This document shows positions 45,467 through 56,860 of a stretch of 64,000 bases of DNA, piece after piece. Positions within the stretch are counted from its first letter, which is position 1. Every line of letters starts with the position of its first letter. The position numbers and the translations under genes are program-made. A model generated the notes under the pieces. It ran no database searches. It was given only the letters and a program-made list of their open reading frames with translations, and had not been told where the DNA came from. The DNA comes from PFJX01 sp040751755 (GTDB lineage: Bacteria > Pseudomonadota > Gammaproteobacteria > Burkholderiales > Thiobacillaceae): the NCBI GenBank assembly GCA_040751755.1, contig JBFMHC010000007.1:1-64000 (forward strand), given 5' to 3'.

Positions 45467-47530
45467 TCAGCCCAGCGGCCTGACCTCGACCTGCACCATG
45501 GTCTCGGTGGGGCCGTCCACCGGCCAGGTGAGGGTCAGTTCCACCGCCTGCATGATCTTCTCGAACCCCGCCTCGGACTGCGACACGGTGAAGTGGGGCT
45601 GCGCCTTCACCTTCGCCGGCGGGCTGATCGCCAGGTGCACCGCGCCCTTCAGGTAGTGATCCTCCAGCACCAGTTCGCGCATCTCGTTCCAGGTGAAGGA
45701 CTGGCCGAAGCCGCCGGGAATATAGGGTTTGCCATCATCGCCATTCACGACGTAGCGGCCGGCCGGGCCGTCGCAGCAGGGCATCGCCAGGTTGAGGCGG
45801 GTGGACAGGCGGCCGCCGCTGCTGTCGGCGCGCGGGCTGACCTTGAGCGCCACCTGCAGGGTGTTGTCCTTCACCGCGTAGATCTTGCCGACGCGCGTCG
45901 CCTCCTCGGCCTCGCCCGCCTGGCCCATGCACAGTACGGCGCCGCCCTGCACCACCTGGCTGTGGTAGACCACCGGCAGCTTGGCGGTGAAGTCGGTGTA
46001 GGTCTCGGCGAACAGGCCGCGGCTGCGGCTGTCGTGGATCAGGTCCTCGGGACTGATCGCGTGCTTGAAGCGCACGATGTCGTGCGCCGAGGCGATTCCC
46101 TCCCCGGCATGCTCCCGGGCGGCGGCGGCGCCGGCGGCGGCCTTGTGGTGGTAGTGCTCCTCGTAGCGGCGCAGGGTGTCGGCGAAGTTCTGCGCCAGCA
46201 GGTAGCTGGACAGCTCGATCACCGAGGCATCGGCGTCCGGACGCACCACCGCCTGCACGCCCAGGCCCTTCATGAACACCTCGACGTGGCCGTCCAGGTC
46301 GAGGTCCGCGGTAGCGGCGTCCGGGCGTTCCTGCAGGCTGTCGAGGCGGCGCTCCAGCTGGATGATGGCGTGCCACACCGCGCGCCGCAGGTGCGGCAGG
46401 TAGAGGCCGCCGAACAGGCCGTGCCAGTAGGCGTCGTTCGCCTGCGCCTCGTGCAGCAGTTGCACCAGGTCCTGGCGCACCTGCTCGGCCGGCAACTTGG
46501 CCAAACGCGCGGAGAGACCAAGCATGCGCTTGTGCATCCAGTTGGCCTCGGGGTAGCGGGTGAGGAAGTTCTTCCAGATGCCGCCGCGGATGAACGGGCG
46601 ATCGCGCTCCAGCACGCCCTCGTGCTGCGCGGCATGCACCAGCTCGCCATAGCGGCGCGCGGCGGTGGCGGGCAGCGACCACTCGCCCATCTCGCTGTAG
46701 GACACGGTGGGCAGATAGGCCACCCCCTGCGTGGATGCCTCGCGGTGGTGCTCGGCGAAGTGCCGGCTCTGGATGGTCTGGCTCGCCAGCACGCCCTCGA
46801 TGAACTGCCTGAGCCAGCCCTTGCCGTATACCCATTCGTGGGTCTCCGGCCAGATGCCGAACTTCTCGATGTCGTCGAAGTAGATGGCGGCGGCGTGCTG
46901 GCCAAGCTCGCCGCCCTCCTCGGCCATGGATTCGATGTAGGCCACCGCCTCGTGCGCGGGCGAGAACGGCAGGCGGTAACGCAAGGCCTCGGAGATCGGG
47001 TAGAGGTCGAGCACGCGGCCGTCCTCCTCGGTCGTGTGGTAGCCCTTCAACTTCTCGCGCGGCGTGCCGGCGCAGAGGAAGTGGTAGTCGTCCACCATCA
47101 CGTACTCGATGCCGGAGTCCGCGAGCGCCGGGATCACGGTCGCCTCCCACACCCGCTCGGTCAGCCAGGCACCCCGCGGACGCTGCAGGAAATACTGTTC
47201 CAGGCGGTCGGACATGGCAGCGAGCTGGCTCATGCGGTCTCGGTAGGGAATCACCGCCAGCACCGGCTCCATGTCGCCGGCGCCGAAGAACTCCACCTGC
47301 CCCCGGTCCGCCATCTCGCGCAACAGCGCCATGTCCTCGGGGTGATTGACCATGAGCCACTCCAGCAGCCAGCCCGAGGAATGCAGCGCGAACCTGAACG
47401 CCGGGTACTGGTGGACGGTCTCCAGGAAGGGCTTGTAGCAGCGCTGGTGCGCGTCCTCCAGGACCTCGGGGAAGTTGCCGACGGGCTGGTGCGCATGCAC
47501 GCCGAAGAGAAGGGAAACGGTCTTTGCCAT
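45467..47530 (-). CDS. GH57 4-alpha-glucanotransferase/amylase
   Basis: A 687-aa (or 694-aa) family GH57 enzyme followed by the DUF1925/DUF1926-type beta domains. HAHQPVGNF is region 1; the nucleophile Glu lies in WLTERVWEATVI; the acid Asp lies in IYFDDIEKFGIWP. These match bacterial 4-alpha-glucanotransferases that rebuild maltodextrins in glycogen metabolism. ATG at 47530 has an AAGGCA box; ATG at 47551 overlaps the upstream stop as ATGA and may also be used. Confidence 0.88.
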   Translation of the reverse strand: MAKTVSLLFGVHAHQPVGNFPEVLEDAHQRCYKPFLETVHQYPAFRFALHSSGWLLEWLMVNHPEDMALLREMADRGQVEFFGAGDMEPVLAVIPYRDRMSQLAAMSDRLEQYFLQRPRGAWLTERVWEATVIPALADSGIEYVMVDDYHFLCAGTPREKLKGYHTTEEDGRVLDLYPISEALRYRLPFSPAHEAVAYIESMAEEGGELGQHAAAIYFDDIEKFGIWPETHEWVYGKGWLRQFIEGVLASQTIQSRHFAEHHREASTQGVAYLPTVSYSEMGEWSLPATAARRYGELVHAAQHEGVLERDRPFIRGGIWKNFLTRYPEANWMHKRMLGLSARLAKLPAEQVRQDLVQLLHEAQANDAYWHGLFGGLYLPHLRRAVWHAIIQLERRLDSLQERPDAATADLDLDGHVEVFMKGLGVQAVVRPDADASVIELSSYLLAQNFADTLRRYEEHYHHKAAAGAAAAREHAGEGIASAHDIVRFKHAISPEDLIHDSRSRGLFAETYTDFTAKLPVVYHSQVVQGGAVLCMGQAGEAEEATRVGKIYAVKDNTLQVALKVSPRADSSGGRLSTRLNLAMPCCDGPAGRYVVNGDDGKPYIPGGFGQSFTWNEMRELVLEDHYLKGAVHLAISPPAKVKAQPHFTVSQSEAGFEKIMQAVELTLTWPVDGPTETMVQVEVRPLG

Positions 47531-47547
47531 GGGGTTGCCTTGCAGTG

Positions 47548-48222
47548 TCATTTGGCGCCCGCGTGTCTGCGGGCGAGGGCGAGTTCGAAGATCTTTTCCA
47601 GGTCGTCGGGGCTGACGTCGATCACCTCGTGCATATCCGCTATCGCGGCCTGCAGTTCTTCGGTGGTGAACACCGGCGGCGAGGCGGGCTTGCTCGGGAA
47701 GAAGCTGGTGGGATAGCGGCGCTCAGGCAGCAGGTTGTTGAACACCAGCGCGGCCAGCACCAGGACCACCGCGTTGAGGGCCACCACGGCGATGAAGCCC
47801 AGGCCCTCCGCCTGCACCGCCGCTCCCCCCAACACCGGCAGCAGGGCGGTGCCGCCGCCGGGGGCATGCAGGCAGCGCAGGCCAACCTGCAGCAGCACGG
47901 TCAGGGCCATCGCCAGCATGCTGGCCAGCAGCACCGACGGCACGAGGGTATGCGCGAGCAGGCCGGCGCAGGCCCCCGCCAGGTGTCCGCCGAGGATCGC
48001 CCACGGCTGCGACAGCGGGCTGTGGTAGATCACCAGGGCGAGGATGGTGGAGGCCCCCATGGAGGCGGCGAGGAAGATGCGGTAGTCGCCGGGCAGCAGC
48101 ATCTGGCTCAACCAGGCGTTGAGGCCGATGGTGAAGCCGGCGGCGAGCGCGCACATCCACAGCTCCCGCGCGCCCAAGCGGGCCTGCACGGGAAACAGGC
48201 GTGACCACAGCGCGCCGTTCAT
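47548..48222 (-). CDS. HPP-family integral membrane protein between two GH57 genes
   Basis: A 224-aa protein with four or five hydrophobic helices (ELWMCALAAGFTIGLNAW; IFLAASMGASTILALVIYH; LLASMLAMALTVLLQVGL; LGFIAVVALNAVVLVLAALV) and an acidic soluble tail. The pattern, including SPLSQPWAILGGH and HAPGGGTALLPV, is that of the HPP family, some members of which carry nitrite. Both ends overlap neighbours by 4 bases (ATGA), so it is translated with the two amylases. Why a membrane protein is coupled to glycogen enzymes is unknown. Confidence 0.8.
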   Translation of the reverse strand: MNGALWSRLFPVQARLGARELWMCALAAGFTIGLNAWLSQMLLPGDYRIFLAASMGASTILALVIYHSPLSQPWAILGGHLAGACAGLLAHTLVPSVLLASMLAMALTVLLQVGLRCLHAPGGGTALLPVLGGAAVQAEGLGFIAVVALNAVVLVLAALVFNNLLPERRYPTSFFPSKPASPPVFTTEELQAAIADMHEVIDVSPDDLEKIFELALARRHAGAK

Positions 48223-49904
48223 GCGCCACCTCCCGAACCACCTCCGCGCCGCATCACGCCGCCCACCTCGCACGCCCCGCCGCCCCGGCACAGGGACTGG
48301 TCGAGGTAGGCCGGCGGCGGCGCGCCCAGGGTCTCGTACAGGCGCTTGAGCTTCTCGCGGTAGACCCGGTCGAAGCTGGCCACGGCATCGGCTGGGTTGT
48401 AGTCGCCGAACCACCAGAACCAGTCGGAGCTCTCGCAGCTCATGAGCAGCGGCTCGGCGGCCGCCTGGCGCTCCGCCGGCGCGGCGTCGAAGGCCTGCTT
48501 CGCCGCCACCAGCCAGTCCCAGGCGCGGTTCTTCGCGGCATCGCCCATCCAGGTGGAGAAGTCGCCATACACCCAGCTGCCCGCGACCAGGTGTGGCAGC
48601 TCGGCCACCGCCTGGGGATTGAGGTCGAGATAGTCGCTGAAGGTGGTGGTGCGGATGCCCGGGTGCTCGACCAGCGCGGCGTACAGCTCGGAAAGGAAGT
48701 AAAAACCATTGTAGGGGTAGTACTCCCACGCGTTCTCGCCGTCGAGGATGATGCTCACCACCGGGTTGGGGCTGCAGGCATGGCGGCGGATCTCATCCAG
48801 GGCATGCAGGAAGTGGCGCACCGCGTCGGCGCCGAACCAGCCCTTGTACTCGAAACCGATCAGGTCCGAGAGGTGGTCGTCGCGGAAGAACAATGCCGTC
48901 CGGGTGCCGGGCAGGCGGTAGGGGTGGGTCAGCCAGGCACACTTGTTGTCGAGGTCGCGATGCGCAGCGGCGAGGCTGTGGCGCAGCACGCCCTCGCCGG
49001 TGGCGGCCCACACCACGCCCTCGGCGTCCATCACCCGCACCGCCGCGTCGGACACGCCCCCCTCCGCCGGCCAGAAGCCGAGGGGCGCATGGCCGAAGTG
49101 GCGGCGATGGTCCGCCTGCGCGGCGCGCACGTGCAGATGGGCGCGCGCCGCGCCGCCGGGATAGGCGGCCGCCTCAGGCAGCGGCGAGTCGGGGCGGGCG
49201 TCGCGCGCGGCACGGAAGTCGAGCAGCAGGGGCAGGATGGGGTGGCTGTGCGGCGTCGCGGAGAGCTCGATCTGCCCGCGCTCGGCCAGGGAGCGGAAGC
49301 GCGGCAGCAGGCTGACGATCACCTCGCCGTACAGCTCGAAGAGGCGCCGCCGGTCCTCCAGTGTGAAGCCCTCGCCCTTCTCCATCAGCGCCAGCAGCTC
49401 CGGCCGGCCGCGGCGCAGGGTCTCACCGGTCCAGGCGAGGTGGTACCAGACCACCAGATCGGCGAGGTATTGCCCGGAGAGGTAGGCCAGGCCCGCATCG
49501 CCGCGCTCCTCCAGCATCTTCCACAGGGTGTAGAGCTGCCGGTACGCCGGGAAGGGCTCCAGCATGGTGGCGTGGTTGAGCTTGAAGCACTGCTCCACCA
49601 GGGCGCGCTTCTCCGCCCCGCCAAGCCGGTCCAGATGCGGGTCGATGAGGCGCGCGAGCAAGGGATCGCGCAGCGATTCGTGGTCGTTGACGGCGAGAAA
49701 CTGCGCGGCATAGTCGTCGAGCTGCGCGGTCAGGCTGGGGACGAAATTGACCACGCAGCACATGTTGGGGGCGGCCTCGAGCTGCGCGGCCATGTCCGCG
49801 TAGTCCTTGACCGCGTGCAGGTAGGTCCAGGGCAGCTGGTAACGGCCGTCCGCGTCGCGATAGTCCGGCTGATGGAAGTGCCAGCAAAGAACGAAATGGA
49901 GCAT
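48219..49904 (-). CDS. GH57 alpha-amylase/amylopullulanase-type enzyme
   Basis: A 561-aa GH57 hydrolase (start MLHFVLCWHFHQPDYRDADG, region 1). Catalytic Glu in GFWPAEGGVSDAA and Asp in SIILDGENAWEYY are recognisable; WFGDYNPADAV near the end is typical of the alpha-amylase/pullulanase subgroup. It may debranch or shorten glycogen. Overlaps the HPP gene at its 3' end; glgC is upstream by 66 bases on the same strand. Confidence 0.88.
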   Translation of the reverse strand: MLHFVLCWHFHQPDYRDADGRYQLPWTYLHAVKDYADMAAQLEAAPNMCCVVNFVPSLTAQLDDYAAQFLAVNDHESLRDPLLARLIDPHLDRLGGAEKRALVEQCFKLNHATMLEPFPAYRQLYTLWKMLEERGDAGLAYLSGQYLADLVVWYHLAWTGETLRRGRPELLALMEKGEGFTLEDRRRLFELYGEVIVSLLPRFRSLAERGQIELSATPHSHPILPLLLDFRAARDARPDSPLPEAAAYPGGAARAHLHVRAAQADHRRHFGHAPLGFWPAEGGVSDAAVRVMDAEGVVWAATGEGVLRHSLAAAHRDLDNKCAWLTHPYRLPGTRTALFFRDDHLSDLIGFEYKGWFGADAVRHFLHALDEIRRHACSPNPVVSIILDGENAWEYYPYNGFYFLSELYAALVEHPGIRTTTFSDYLDLNPQAVAELPHLVAGSWVYGDFSTWMGDAAKNRAWDWLVAAKQAFDAAPAERQAAAEPLLMSCESSDWFWWFGDYNPADAVASFDRVYREKLKRLYETLGAPPPAYLDQSLCRGGGACEVGGVMRRGGGSGGGA

Positions 49905-49970
49905 GGTTGGCGGGCGGGGTGGGCGACAGGCAGGCGGATTCTACCGCCCCGCCCGCCTGCCTATAACCGC

Positions 49971-51251
49971 TTACCGGAAGTGGTGAATGTATTGCCCCAA
50001 CATCTCCGGCGTCACCAGGGTGATGCCGCGGTTCGAGACATGGAAGTGCTTCTGGTCCTCGTGGCGGTTGACGCCGATGGTCATGCCCGGCGGGATGATG
50101 CAGCCCTTGTCGATCACCACCTGCTTGAGTATGGCGCCCTCGCCGACCTGCACGTCCGGCAGGACCACGGCCTCCTCCAGGTAGGCCCCCTCGCGCACGC
50201 GCACGTTGGAGAACAGCACCGAGCGCCGCACCGTGGCGCCGCTGATGATGCAGCCGCCGGAGACCATGGAATCGACCGCCATGCCGCGCCGGTGGTCCTC
50301 GTCGAACACGAACTTGGCGGGCGGCAGCTGTTCCTGGTAGGTCCAGATCGGCCAGCTCTTGTCGTACAGGTTGAGCTCCGGGGTGACGCGCGCCAGGTCC
50401 AGGTTGGCCTCCCAATAGGCGTCCACCGTACCCACGTCGCGCCAGTAGGACGGCTCGTCGTCGCCGTGCACGCAGCTCTCGGTGAAGCTGTGCGCGTAGA
50501 CCCGGTAGCCGGCCTCGATGAGGTGCGGGATGACGTTCTTGCCGAAGTCGTGTTCCGACCTGGGGTCGTCCGCGTCGCGCACCAGCTGCTCGTAGAGGAA
50601 GCCCGCGTTGAACACGTAGATGCCCATGGAGCAGAGCGCCGCATTGGGGTTGCCCGGCATGGCCGGCGGGTGCGCGGGCTTCTCCTCGAAGGAGACCACG
50701 CGCCCCTCCTCGTCGGTGGCCATGACACCGAAGGCGGAGGCCTCGGCAAGGGGTACCTCGATGCAGGCCACGGTCATGTCCGCCTCGTTGCGCACGTGGC
50801 TGGCCACCATCTCGCCGTAGTCCATCTTGTAGATGTGGTCGCCGGCGAGGATCAGCACGTATTCCGGCTTGTGCACGCGCAGGATGTCGAGGTTCTGGTA
50901 CACCGCGTCGGCGGTGCCCTTGTACCAGGAGTCCTCGCTCACGCGCTGCTGCGCGGGCAGGATGTCGACGAACTCGTTGAACTCGCCGCGCAGGAAGCCC
51001 CAGCCGCGCTGGATGTGCTTGATCAGGCTGTGCGACTTGTACTGCGTGATCACCGCCATGCGGCGGATTCCCGAGTTCATGCAGTTGGACATCGGGAAAT
51101 CGATGATGCGGAACTTGCCCCCGAACGGCACCGCCGGCTTGGCGCGCCAGTCGGTGAGCTGCTTCAACCGGCTGCCCCGCCCGCCGGCGAGGATCAGGGC
51201 AACGGTGTTCTTGGTTAACAGGCTAACGAAACGTGGTGCTTCCTTGGCCAC
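49971..51251 (-). CDS. glgC: Glucose-1-phosphate adenylyltransferase
   Basis: A 426-aa enzyme making ADP-glucose for glycogen. LILAGGRGSRLKQLTD is the nucleotide-binding start; KPAVPFGGKFRIIDFPMSN and AGDHIYKMDYGEM are signature segments; the left-handed beta-helix C-terminal domain follows. The start is GTG with GAGGGGGAT upstream. It faces glgB across a 221-base divergent promoter region. A glgA gene is not in the window. Confidence 0.96.
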   Translation of the reverse strand: MAKEAPRFVSLLTKNTVALILAGGRGSRLKQLTDWRAKPAVPFGGKFRIIDFPMSNCMNSGIRRMAVITQYKSHSLIKHIQRGWGFLRGEFNEFVDILPAQQRVSEDSWYKGTADAVYQNLDILRVHKPEYVLILAGDHIYKMDYGEMVASHVRNEADMTVACIEVPLAEASAFGVMATDEEGRVVSFEEKPAHPPAMPGNPNAALCSMGIYVFNAGFLYEQLVRDADDPRSEHDFGKNVIPHLIEAGYRVYAHSFTESCVHGDDEPSYWRDVGTVDAYWEANLDLARVTPELNLYDKSWPIWTYQEQLPPAKFVFDEDHRRGMAVDSMVSGGCIISGATVRRSVLFSNVRVREGAYLEEAVVLPDVQVGEGAILKQVVIDKGCIIPPGMTIGVNRHEDQKHFHVSNRGITLVTPEMLGQYIHHFR

Positions 51252-51472
51252 GTCATCCCCCTCTCTGAGTCAGGCAACTGTTGCAAAAAAACACGATGCG
51301 TTTGTCTTGAATTCTACGCCGCTTAGAATGAGTTCAATACAACGCGCGACCCTACTTTTACAGGGATCCAATAAAACCCGTGGTTCCATAACCACCCTTA
51401 CAGAAAAAGCATGGCATCCTGTTTTGTATTGTTGCTCAATATTCCTTACTTGCCATCGCCAAAGATCAAATC
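51252..51472. promoter_or_regulatory. Divergent glgC-glgB intergenic region
   Basis: 221 AT-rich bases between divergent glycogen genes. A candidate sigma-70 promoter toward glgB is TTGTCT (51302-51307), 16-base spacer, TAGAAT (51324-51329). No inverted repeat that would act as an operator was seen. Start of glgB follows without a strong ribosome site. Confidence 0.4.
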
Positions 51473-53626
<2,154 letters not shown>

Positions 53627-53633
53627 GCGCCCC

Positions 53634-54590
53634 ATGCCCGTCAGCTGCCACCTGCTCCGGCCCAACAACCGCCAGGCGATCGAGCTGGCGGCGGTGTCCG
53701 ACCACCTCGCCGCCGGCGACGGCCTGGTGTGGCTGGAACTGCGCGACATCGACCACCCCACGCTGATGAAACTGCAGGAAGAGCTGAACCTGCACGAACT
53801 GGCGGTGGAGGACGCCCTCTCCGCGCACCAGCGCCCCAAGGTGGAGGACTACCCGGGCGGCCTGTTCATGGTGCTGCGCACCGCACGCTGGTGGCAAGAC
53901 GGCATCGACTACGGCGAGACCCACATCTTCTGCGGCCCCGGCCACCTCGCCTGCATCCGCCACGACCCCGGCCCCGGCTACGGCCGGGTGCAGGAGCGCC
54001 TGGTCGCACTGGGGCGCCCGATCTCGCCGGGCCTCGCCCTCTACACCCTGCTCGACCACATCGTCGACGAGCTGCGCCCGCTCGTCGACCGGCTGGAGGA
54101 GCGCCATGCCGGCCTGGAGGCCACCGTGTTCGCGGACGGCTTCTCCAAGGACGTGCTGCAACGCCTGTTCGACACCAAGCGCGAGATCCTGCGCCTGCTC
54201 GCCACCGTGCAGCCCATCCCGGAGATCTGCGGCGACCTGATCCGCGTGCACCCGGACGTGGTGGACAAGGAGCTGCGCGCCTACTTCCGCGACGTGCAGG
54301 ACCACGCCATCCGCCTGATCCACGCCCTCGACCGCCTGCGCACCATGATCGGCGACGCCATGCAGCTCTCGCTCGCCACCGCCGCCATGCAGCAGAGCGA
54401 CTCGGTGCAGAAGCTGGCCGGCTGGGGCGCCATCTTCGCCATCCCCACCCTGGTGTTCAGCCTCTACGGCATGAACTTCCGCAACATGCCCGAGCTGGAC
54501 TGGACCTGGGGCTACCCGATTACACTCGCGGCCACCGCCGGCGCCTGCCTATGGCTGTATCGCCACCTGAAGCGACGCGGCTGGATTTAA
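53634..54590 (+). CDS. CorA/ZntB-family divalent cation transporter
   Basis: A 318-aa transporter with a long cytoplasmic N-terminal domain and two C-terminal helices (LAGWGAIFAIPTLVFSLYG; YPITLAATAGACLWLYR). The signature GMN in LYGMNFRNMPELDW is intact. Substrate (Mg, Co or Zn) cannot be told. Co-transcribed with glgB and pgi by close spacing, though its link to glycogen metabolism is unclear. Confidence 0.9.
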   Translation: MPVSCHLLRPNNRQAIELAAVSDHLAAGDGLVWLELRDIDHPTLMKLQEELNLHELAVEDALSAHQRPKVEDYPGGLFMVLRTARWWQDGIDYGETHIFCGPGHLACIRHDPGPGYGRVQERLVALGRPISPGLALYTLLDHIVDELRPLVDRLEERHAGLEATVFADGFSKDVLQRLFDTKREILRLLATVQPIPEICGDLIRVHPDVVDKELRAYFRDVQDHAIRLIHALDRLRTMIGDAMQLSLATAAMQQSDSVQKLAGWGAIFAIPTLVFSLYGMNFRNMPELDWTWGYPITLAATAGACLWLYRHLKRRGWI

Positions 54591-54612
54591 ACCCGAAACC
54601 CAAAGCCTCCCC

Positions 54613-56283
54613 ATGCCCGACCTCACCCGCTCCCCCACCTGGACCGCCCTCAAGACCGAACGCAAGGCCTGGAACGCCCTGCACCTGCGCGACCTGTTCA
54701 AGAAGGACAAGCAGCGCTTCGCGCGCTTCTCCCTCGCCCTCGACGACGAGCTGCTGCTCGACTACTCGAAGAACCTGATCCGCCCGCAGACCCTGAAGCT
54801 GCTGCTCAAGCTGGCGAAGGAGGCCGGCGTGGAAGCCCTGCGCGACGCCATGTTCGCGGGCGAGCGGATCAACCACACCGAAGGCCGCGCGGTGCTGCAC
54901 ACCGCCCTGCGCAACCGCTCCGACCGCCCGGTCCTGGTGGACGGCGCGGACGTGATGCCCGAGGTGCGCGCCGTGCTCAAGCGCATGCGCGCATTCGCCG
55001 ACCGGGTGCGCACCGGCAAGTGGAAGGGACACACCGGCAAGGCCATCACCGACGTGGTGAACATCGGCATCGGTGGCTCCGACCTCGGCCCGGCCATGGC
55101 CTGCCTGGCGCTCAAGCCCTACGGCGGCAACGTCCGCGCCCACTTCGTCTCCAACGTCGACCCCAGCCACCTGCACGACGTGCTGGAGGACCTGGACCCC
55201 GCGACCACCCTGTTCATCGTCGCCTCCAAGACCTTCACCACCCAGGAGACCCTGCTCAACGCGCAGGCCGCGCGCACCTGGCTGCTGGACAACCTCCCCT
55301 CTCCCGCCGGGAGAGGGGCCGGGGGTGAGGGAGCAACGCTGGCCATCCCGAAACACTTCGTCGCCGTCTCCACCAACGAGACCGCGGTGCGAGAGTTCGG
55401 CATCGACCCCGCCAACATGTTCGGCTTCTGGGACTGGGTGGGCGGCCGCTACTCCCTGTGGTCCGCGATCGGCCTGCCCATCGCCCTCTACATCGGCATG
55501 GACGCCTTTGAGGAACTGCTGGCCGGCGCCTTCGACATGGACGAGCACTTCCGCAGCGCGCCGCTCGACGCCAACATGCCGGTGATCCTCGCCCTGCTCG
55601 GCCTGTGGTACGACGACTTCTGGGACGCCCAGGCCTATGCCGTGCTGCCCTACGAGCAGCGCCTCGCCCGCTTCCCCGCCTACCTGCAGCAGCTCGACAT
55701 GGAATCCAACGGCAAGGGCGTGATGCGCGACGGCAAGCCGGTGAAGGTCTCCAGCGGCCCCATCGTCTTCGGCGAGCCCGGCACCAACGGCCAGCACGCC
55801 TTCTACCAACTCATCCACCAGGGCACCAAGCTGATCCCCTGCGACTTCCTCGCCGGGCGCGAATCGCACAACGACATCAACGGCCAGCACGCGGTGCTGC
55901 TCTCCAACTTCCTCGCCCAGACCGAGGCCCTGATGCGCGGCAAGACCGCCAAGGAGGTGGAATCGGAACTGGCGGCGGCAGGCATGCCGAAACGCGAGGC
56001 GCAGGCCCTGATCCCGCACAAGGTCTTCCCCGGCAACCGCCCCAGCAACTCCCTCGTCTACCGCCGCCTAACCCCCCGCACCCTCGGCCGCCTGATCGCC
56101 CTCTACGAGCACAAGGTGTTCGTGCAGGGCGCAATCTGGGGCGTGAACAGCTACGACCAGTGGGGCGTGGAACTCGGCAAGCAACTCGCCAAGGCGATCC
56201 TGCCGGAGCTGACCGGCAAGGCCGCCGAAGGCGCGCACGACGCCTCGACGGCGGGGTTGATCCGGCACATACGCAGCACCTAA
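54613..56283 (+). CDS. pgi: Glucose-6-phosphate isomerase with a repeat-derived insertion
   Basis: A 556-aa isomerase, glycolytic/gluconeogenic link to glycogen. Signatures GGRYSLWSAIGLPI and VVNIGIGGSDLGPAM are intact, as are IASKTFTTQET and FPGNRPSN. Between LLDNL and AIPKHFVAVSTN lies an insert of about 12 residues (PSPAGRGAGGEGA) that other Pgi lack and that is encoded by a GC-palindromic element (55293-55335). The insert is in a loop region after the sugar-phosphate binding domain and keeps the frame, so the enzyme may still be active. Confidence 0.94.
   Translation: MPDLTRSPTWTALKTERKAWNALHLRDLFKKDKQRFARFSLALDDELLLDYSKNLIRPQTLKLLLKLAKEAGVEALRDAMFAGERINHTEGRAVLHTALRNRSDRPVLVDGADVMPEVRAVLKRMRAFADRVRTGKWKGHTGKAITDVVNIGIGGSDLGPAMACLALKPYGGNVRAHFVSNVDPSHLHDVLEDLDPATTLFIVASKTFTTQETLLNAQAARTWLLDNLPSPAGRGAGGEGATLAIPKHFVAVSTNETAVREFGIDPANMFGFWDWVGGRYSLWSAIGLPIALYIGMDAFEELLAGAFDMDEHFRSAPLDANMPVILALLGLWYDDFWDAQAYAVLPYEQRLARFPAYLQQLDMESNGKGVMRDGKPVKVSSGPIVFGEPGTNGQHAFYQLIHQGTKLIPCDFLAGRESHNDINGQHAVLLSNFLAQTEALMRGKTAKEVESELAAAGMPKREAQALIPHKVFPGNRPSNSLVYRRLTPRTLGRLIALYEHKVFVQGAIWGVNSYDQWGVELGKQLAKAILPELTGKAAEGAHDASTAGLIRHIRST
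55293..55335 (+). repeat. Palindromic intergenic-type repeat inserted in pgi
   Basis: A perfect 10-bp stem CCCCTCTCCC / GGGAGAGGGG with a GCC loop, followed by a GCCGGGGGTGAGGG tail. The same motif is common between genes in many GC-rich proteobacteria, and related fragments occur in this window at 58300-58460 (GGGGCAGGGGAGAGGG). Here it sits inside a coding sequence and adds codons without breaking the frame. Confidence 0.65.
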
Positions 56284-56846
56284 GTCCGTGCGTGGGCCTT
56301 GAGAAACGCCCGCGTCTTGCCGCCCCAGATCCACACGTAGCGCACCCCCGAGAGGGCGACCACGACGGCTGTGGCCTGCGCCATGGGCACGATGTGGCGG
56401 TCCAGGCCCCAGGATAGGGCCAGGTCCGCCAGGGTGAAGCTCACCAGCACGAACTCCATCGCCGTCGCCACCTTGCCGGAGATCGTCGGCCGCACGTCGA
56501 GGCCACCGGTGAGGCGGCGGTAGGCCTCGGCGCCGGCGAGGATCACGGCGTCGCGGATCGCCACCGTCCACAAAAGCCAGATCGGCAGCAGGCCGGTGAG
56601 GCACAGCATGGTGGTGGTGGTGAGCAGCATCAGCTTGTCGGCGATGGGGTCGAGCCAGGCGCCGAGCACACTGCGCTGGTTCAGGAGGCGCGCGAGGTTG
56701 CCGTCCAGCAGGTCGGTGAGGGCGGCGGCGACGAACAGCCAGAAGGCGCCGTCCACGTCACCCTGCCAGAGCTGCCAGGCGACGCAGGGGGTGAGCACGA
56801 TGCGCGCGGCGGTGAGCAGGTTGGGCAGGGTCCAGTTGCCGCTCAT
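56280..56846 (-). CDS. CDP-alcohol phosphatidyltransferase (phosphatidylglycerophosphate synthase-like)
   Basis: A 188-aa membrane enzyme. The family motif is complete: DLLDGNLARLLNQRSVLGAW followed by LDPIADK. About five helices follow. Candidates are PgsA (phosphatidylglycerophosphate synthase) or another head-group transferase; the small length and MSGNWTLPNLLTAARIVLTP start fit PgsA. It converges with pgi, and their stop codons overlap. Confidence 0.85.
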   Translation of the reverse strand: MSGNWTLPNLLTAARIVLTPCVAWQLWQGDVDGAFWLFVAAALTDLLDGNLARLLNQRSVLGAWLDPIADKLMLLTTTTMLCLTGLLPIWLLWTVAIRDAVILAGAEAYRRLTGGLDVRPTISGKVATAMEFVLVSFTLADLALSWGLDRHIVPMAQATAVVVALSGVRYVWIWGGKTRAFLKAHART

Positions 56847-56860
56847 CGCTCGAACCGGTC

